The notes beneath the pieces were generated by a model. The model was not told the DNA's origin. It saw nothing but the letters and a program-made list of their open reading frames with translations, and searched no databases. From Sympetrum striolatum (lineage: Eukaryota; Arthropoda; Insecta; Odonata; Libellulidae), in the NCBI GenBank assembly GCA_947579665.1, contig OX388349.1, forward strand, positions 75,582,841 through 75,646,840: a stretch of 64,000 nucleotides of DNA. Reading direction: 5' to 3'. Every line of letters starts with the position of its first letter. Position 1 is the stretch's first letter. This document shows positions 63,316-64,000 of this stretch, piece after piece. The position numbers and the translations under genes are program-made.

Positions 63316-64000
63316 TTGCCATTGTTCCAAATATTAATTAATTTGCTCTTATTTCTTACAGTCTCTCCTTCGCTCTAATTTAATTCACCTCTCGTCAAAC
63401 GAACGGGACTGGGACCAAACCATGACGAAGAGACTGATGATGAACTTTGGGAGAGAGTACAACCAGGAATGAATAAGTACAAAATGCATAGTAATTAAGA
63501 TTTTACATAGATTAATTTGCTGTAAATAGTCCTTTTGTTTGCCATTGTTCCAAATATTAATTAATTTGCTCTTATTTCTTACAGTCTCTCCTTCGCTCTT
63601 ATTTAGTTCACCTCAAGTCGAACAAATGGGACTGGGACCAAACCATGACGAAGAGACTGATGACGACCTTGGGGAGAGAGTACAACCAGGAAAGAATAAG
63701 TACAAAATGCATAGTAATTAATATTTTACATAGTTTAATTTGCTGTAAATAGTCCTTTTGTTTGCCATTGTTCCAAATATTAATTAATTTGCTCTTATTT
63801 CTTACAGTCTCTCCTTCGCTCTTTTTTAGTTCACCTCAAGTCGAACAAACGGGACTGGGACCAAACCATGACGAAGAGACTGATGACGACCTTGGGGAGA
63901 GAGTACAACCAGGAAAGAATAAGTACAAAATGCATAGTAATTAATATTTTACATAGTTTAATTTGCTGTAAGTAGTCCTTTTGTTTGCCATTGTTCCAAA
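63316..64000. repeat. F-A-A cassette running off the window
   Basis: F at 63316 (with CTCTAATTTAATTCACC, which changes TTTAG to TTTAA), A at 63539 and A at 63762. The last bases from about 63985 start another monomer, with GTAAGTAG near 63969 in place of GTAAATAG. Confidence 0.88.

Larger units (their letters stand above)
1..64000. repeat. 223-bp satellite DNA array, about 287 tandem copies
   Basis: Every part of the window aligns to one 223-bp unit, recognised by landmarks such as TTGCCATTGTTCC, CTTATTTAGTTCACC, GGGACTGGGACC, CTGATGACGACC, GTACAACCAGGAAAG and GCATAGTAATTAAG. All copies have the same orientation. The first unit begins at 4 and the last full one at 63762, a net drift of only about -20 bases over 286 periods, so length is tightly kept although substitutions are common. 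Consensus GC is about 37%. No unique sequence interrupts the array and both window ends lie inside it. This organisation is characteristic of eukaryotic satellite DNA; the chromosomal location and species are not visible. Confidence 0.98.

Noticed and set aside
1..64000. A long repeat protein encoded continuously through the array.
   Set aside because: The period leaves remainder 1 on division by 3, each monomer has stops in all plus frames when read through, and the longest frames are about 100 codons.
1..64000. Bacterial or phage CRISPR-like array.
   Set aside because: There are no short direct repeats separated by unrelated spacers. The whole 223-bp unit is repeated, and variation is by scattered substitutions.

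Overview
The whole window is one uninterrupted tandem array of a single 223-bp monomer, about 287 copies in head-to-tail order on one strand. It enters before base 1 and leaves after base 64000, so neither array edge is visible. I see no conventional gene, tRNA, rRNA, transposon or CRISPR array. A pure tandem array of this length with nested higher-order repeats (HORs) points to satellite DNA of a eukaryote, probably centromeric, pericentromeric, subtelomeric or sex-chromosomal heterochromatin. The sequence does not tell me the taxon. The monomer consensus is about 37% GC: a roughly 93-bp core near 51% GC sits in a surround near 28% GC.

Layout. (1) Bases 1-12,486: the most diverged monomers, with an 11/12-monomer segmental duplication (896-3388 and 3571-5838) and a 3-monomer duplication (7136-7804 and 7805-8473). 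(2) Bases 12,487-39,009: an HOR domain of about 24 recognisable monomer types in fixed order (labelled a-w plus d'). The clearest unit is a 21-monomer, 4683-bp block present twice back to back (14,932-19,614 and 19,615-24,297) and almost identical. It is followed by rearranged versions of 25, 17 and 19 monomers. (3) Bases 39,010-45,028: a mosaic transition. (4) Bases 45,029-64,000: a second, younger HOR domain built from a few near-identical types (A-F and a 7-monomer module), including a 9-monomer, 2007-bp tandem duplication.

Coding potential. About two thirds of monomers hold a 60-codon plus-strand reading frame that starts at TTG, has a hydrophobic first half and an acidic/basic second half. 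It has no in-frame ATG near its start, and several amplified monomer types carry fixed nonsense codons. Because 223 is not a multiple of three, no frame runs through consecutive monomers. The core also looks like an exon: two pyrimidine-rich AG acceptors precede it, and GT donors lie 93 and 138 nt after the second AG, both multiples of three. The simplest reading is non-coding satellite DNA, perhaps derived from or resembling an exon/intron unit. Transcript evidence would be needed to claim more.

All boundaries, HOR assignments and counts were made by eye and may be off by a few bases or a few copies.
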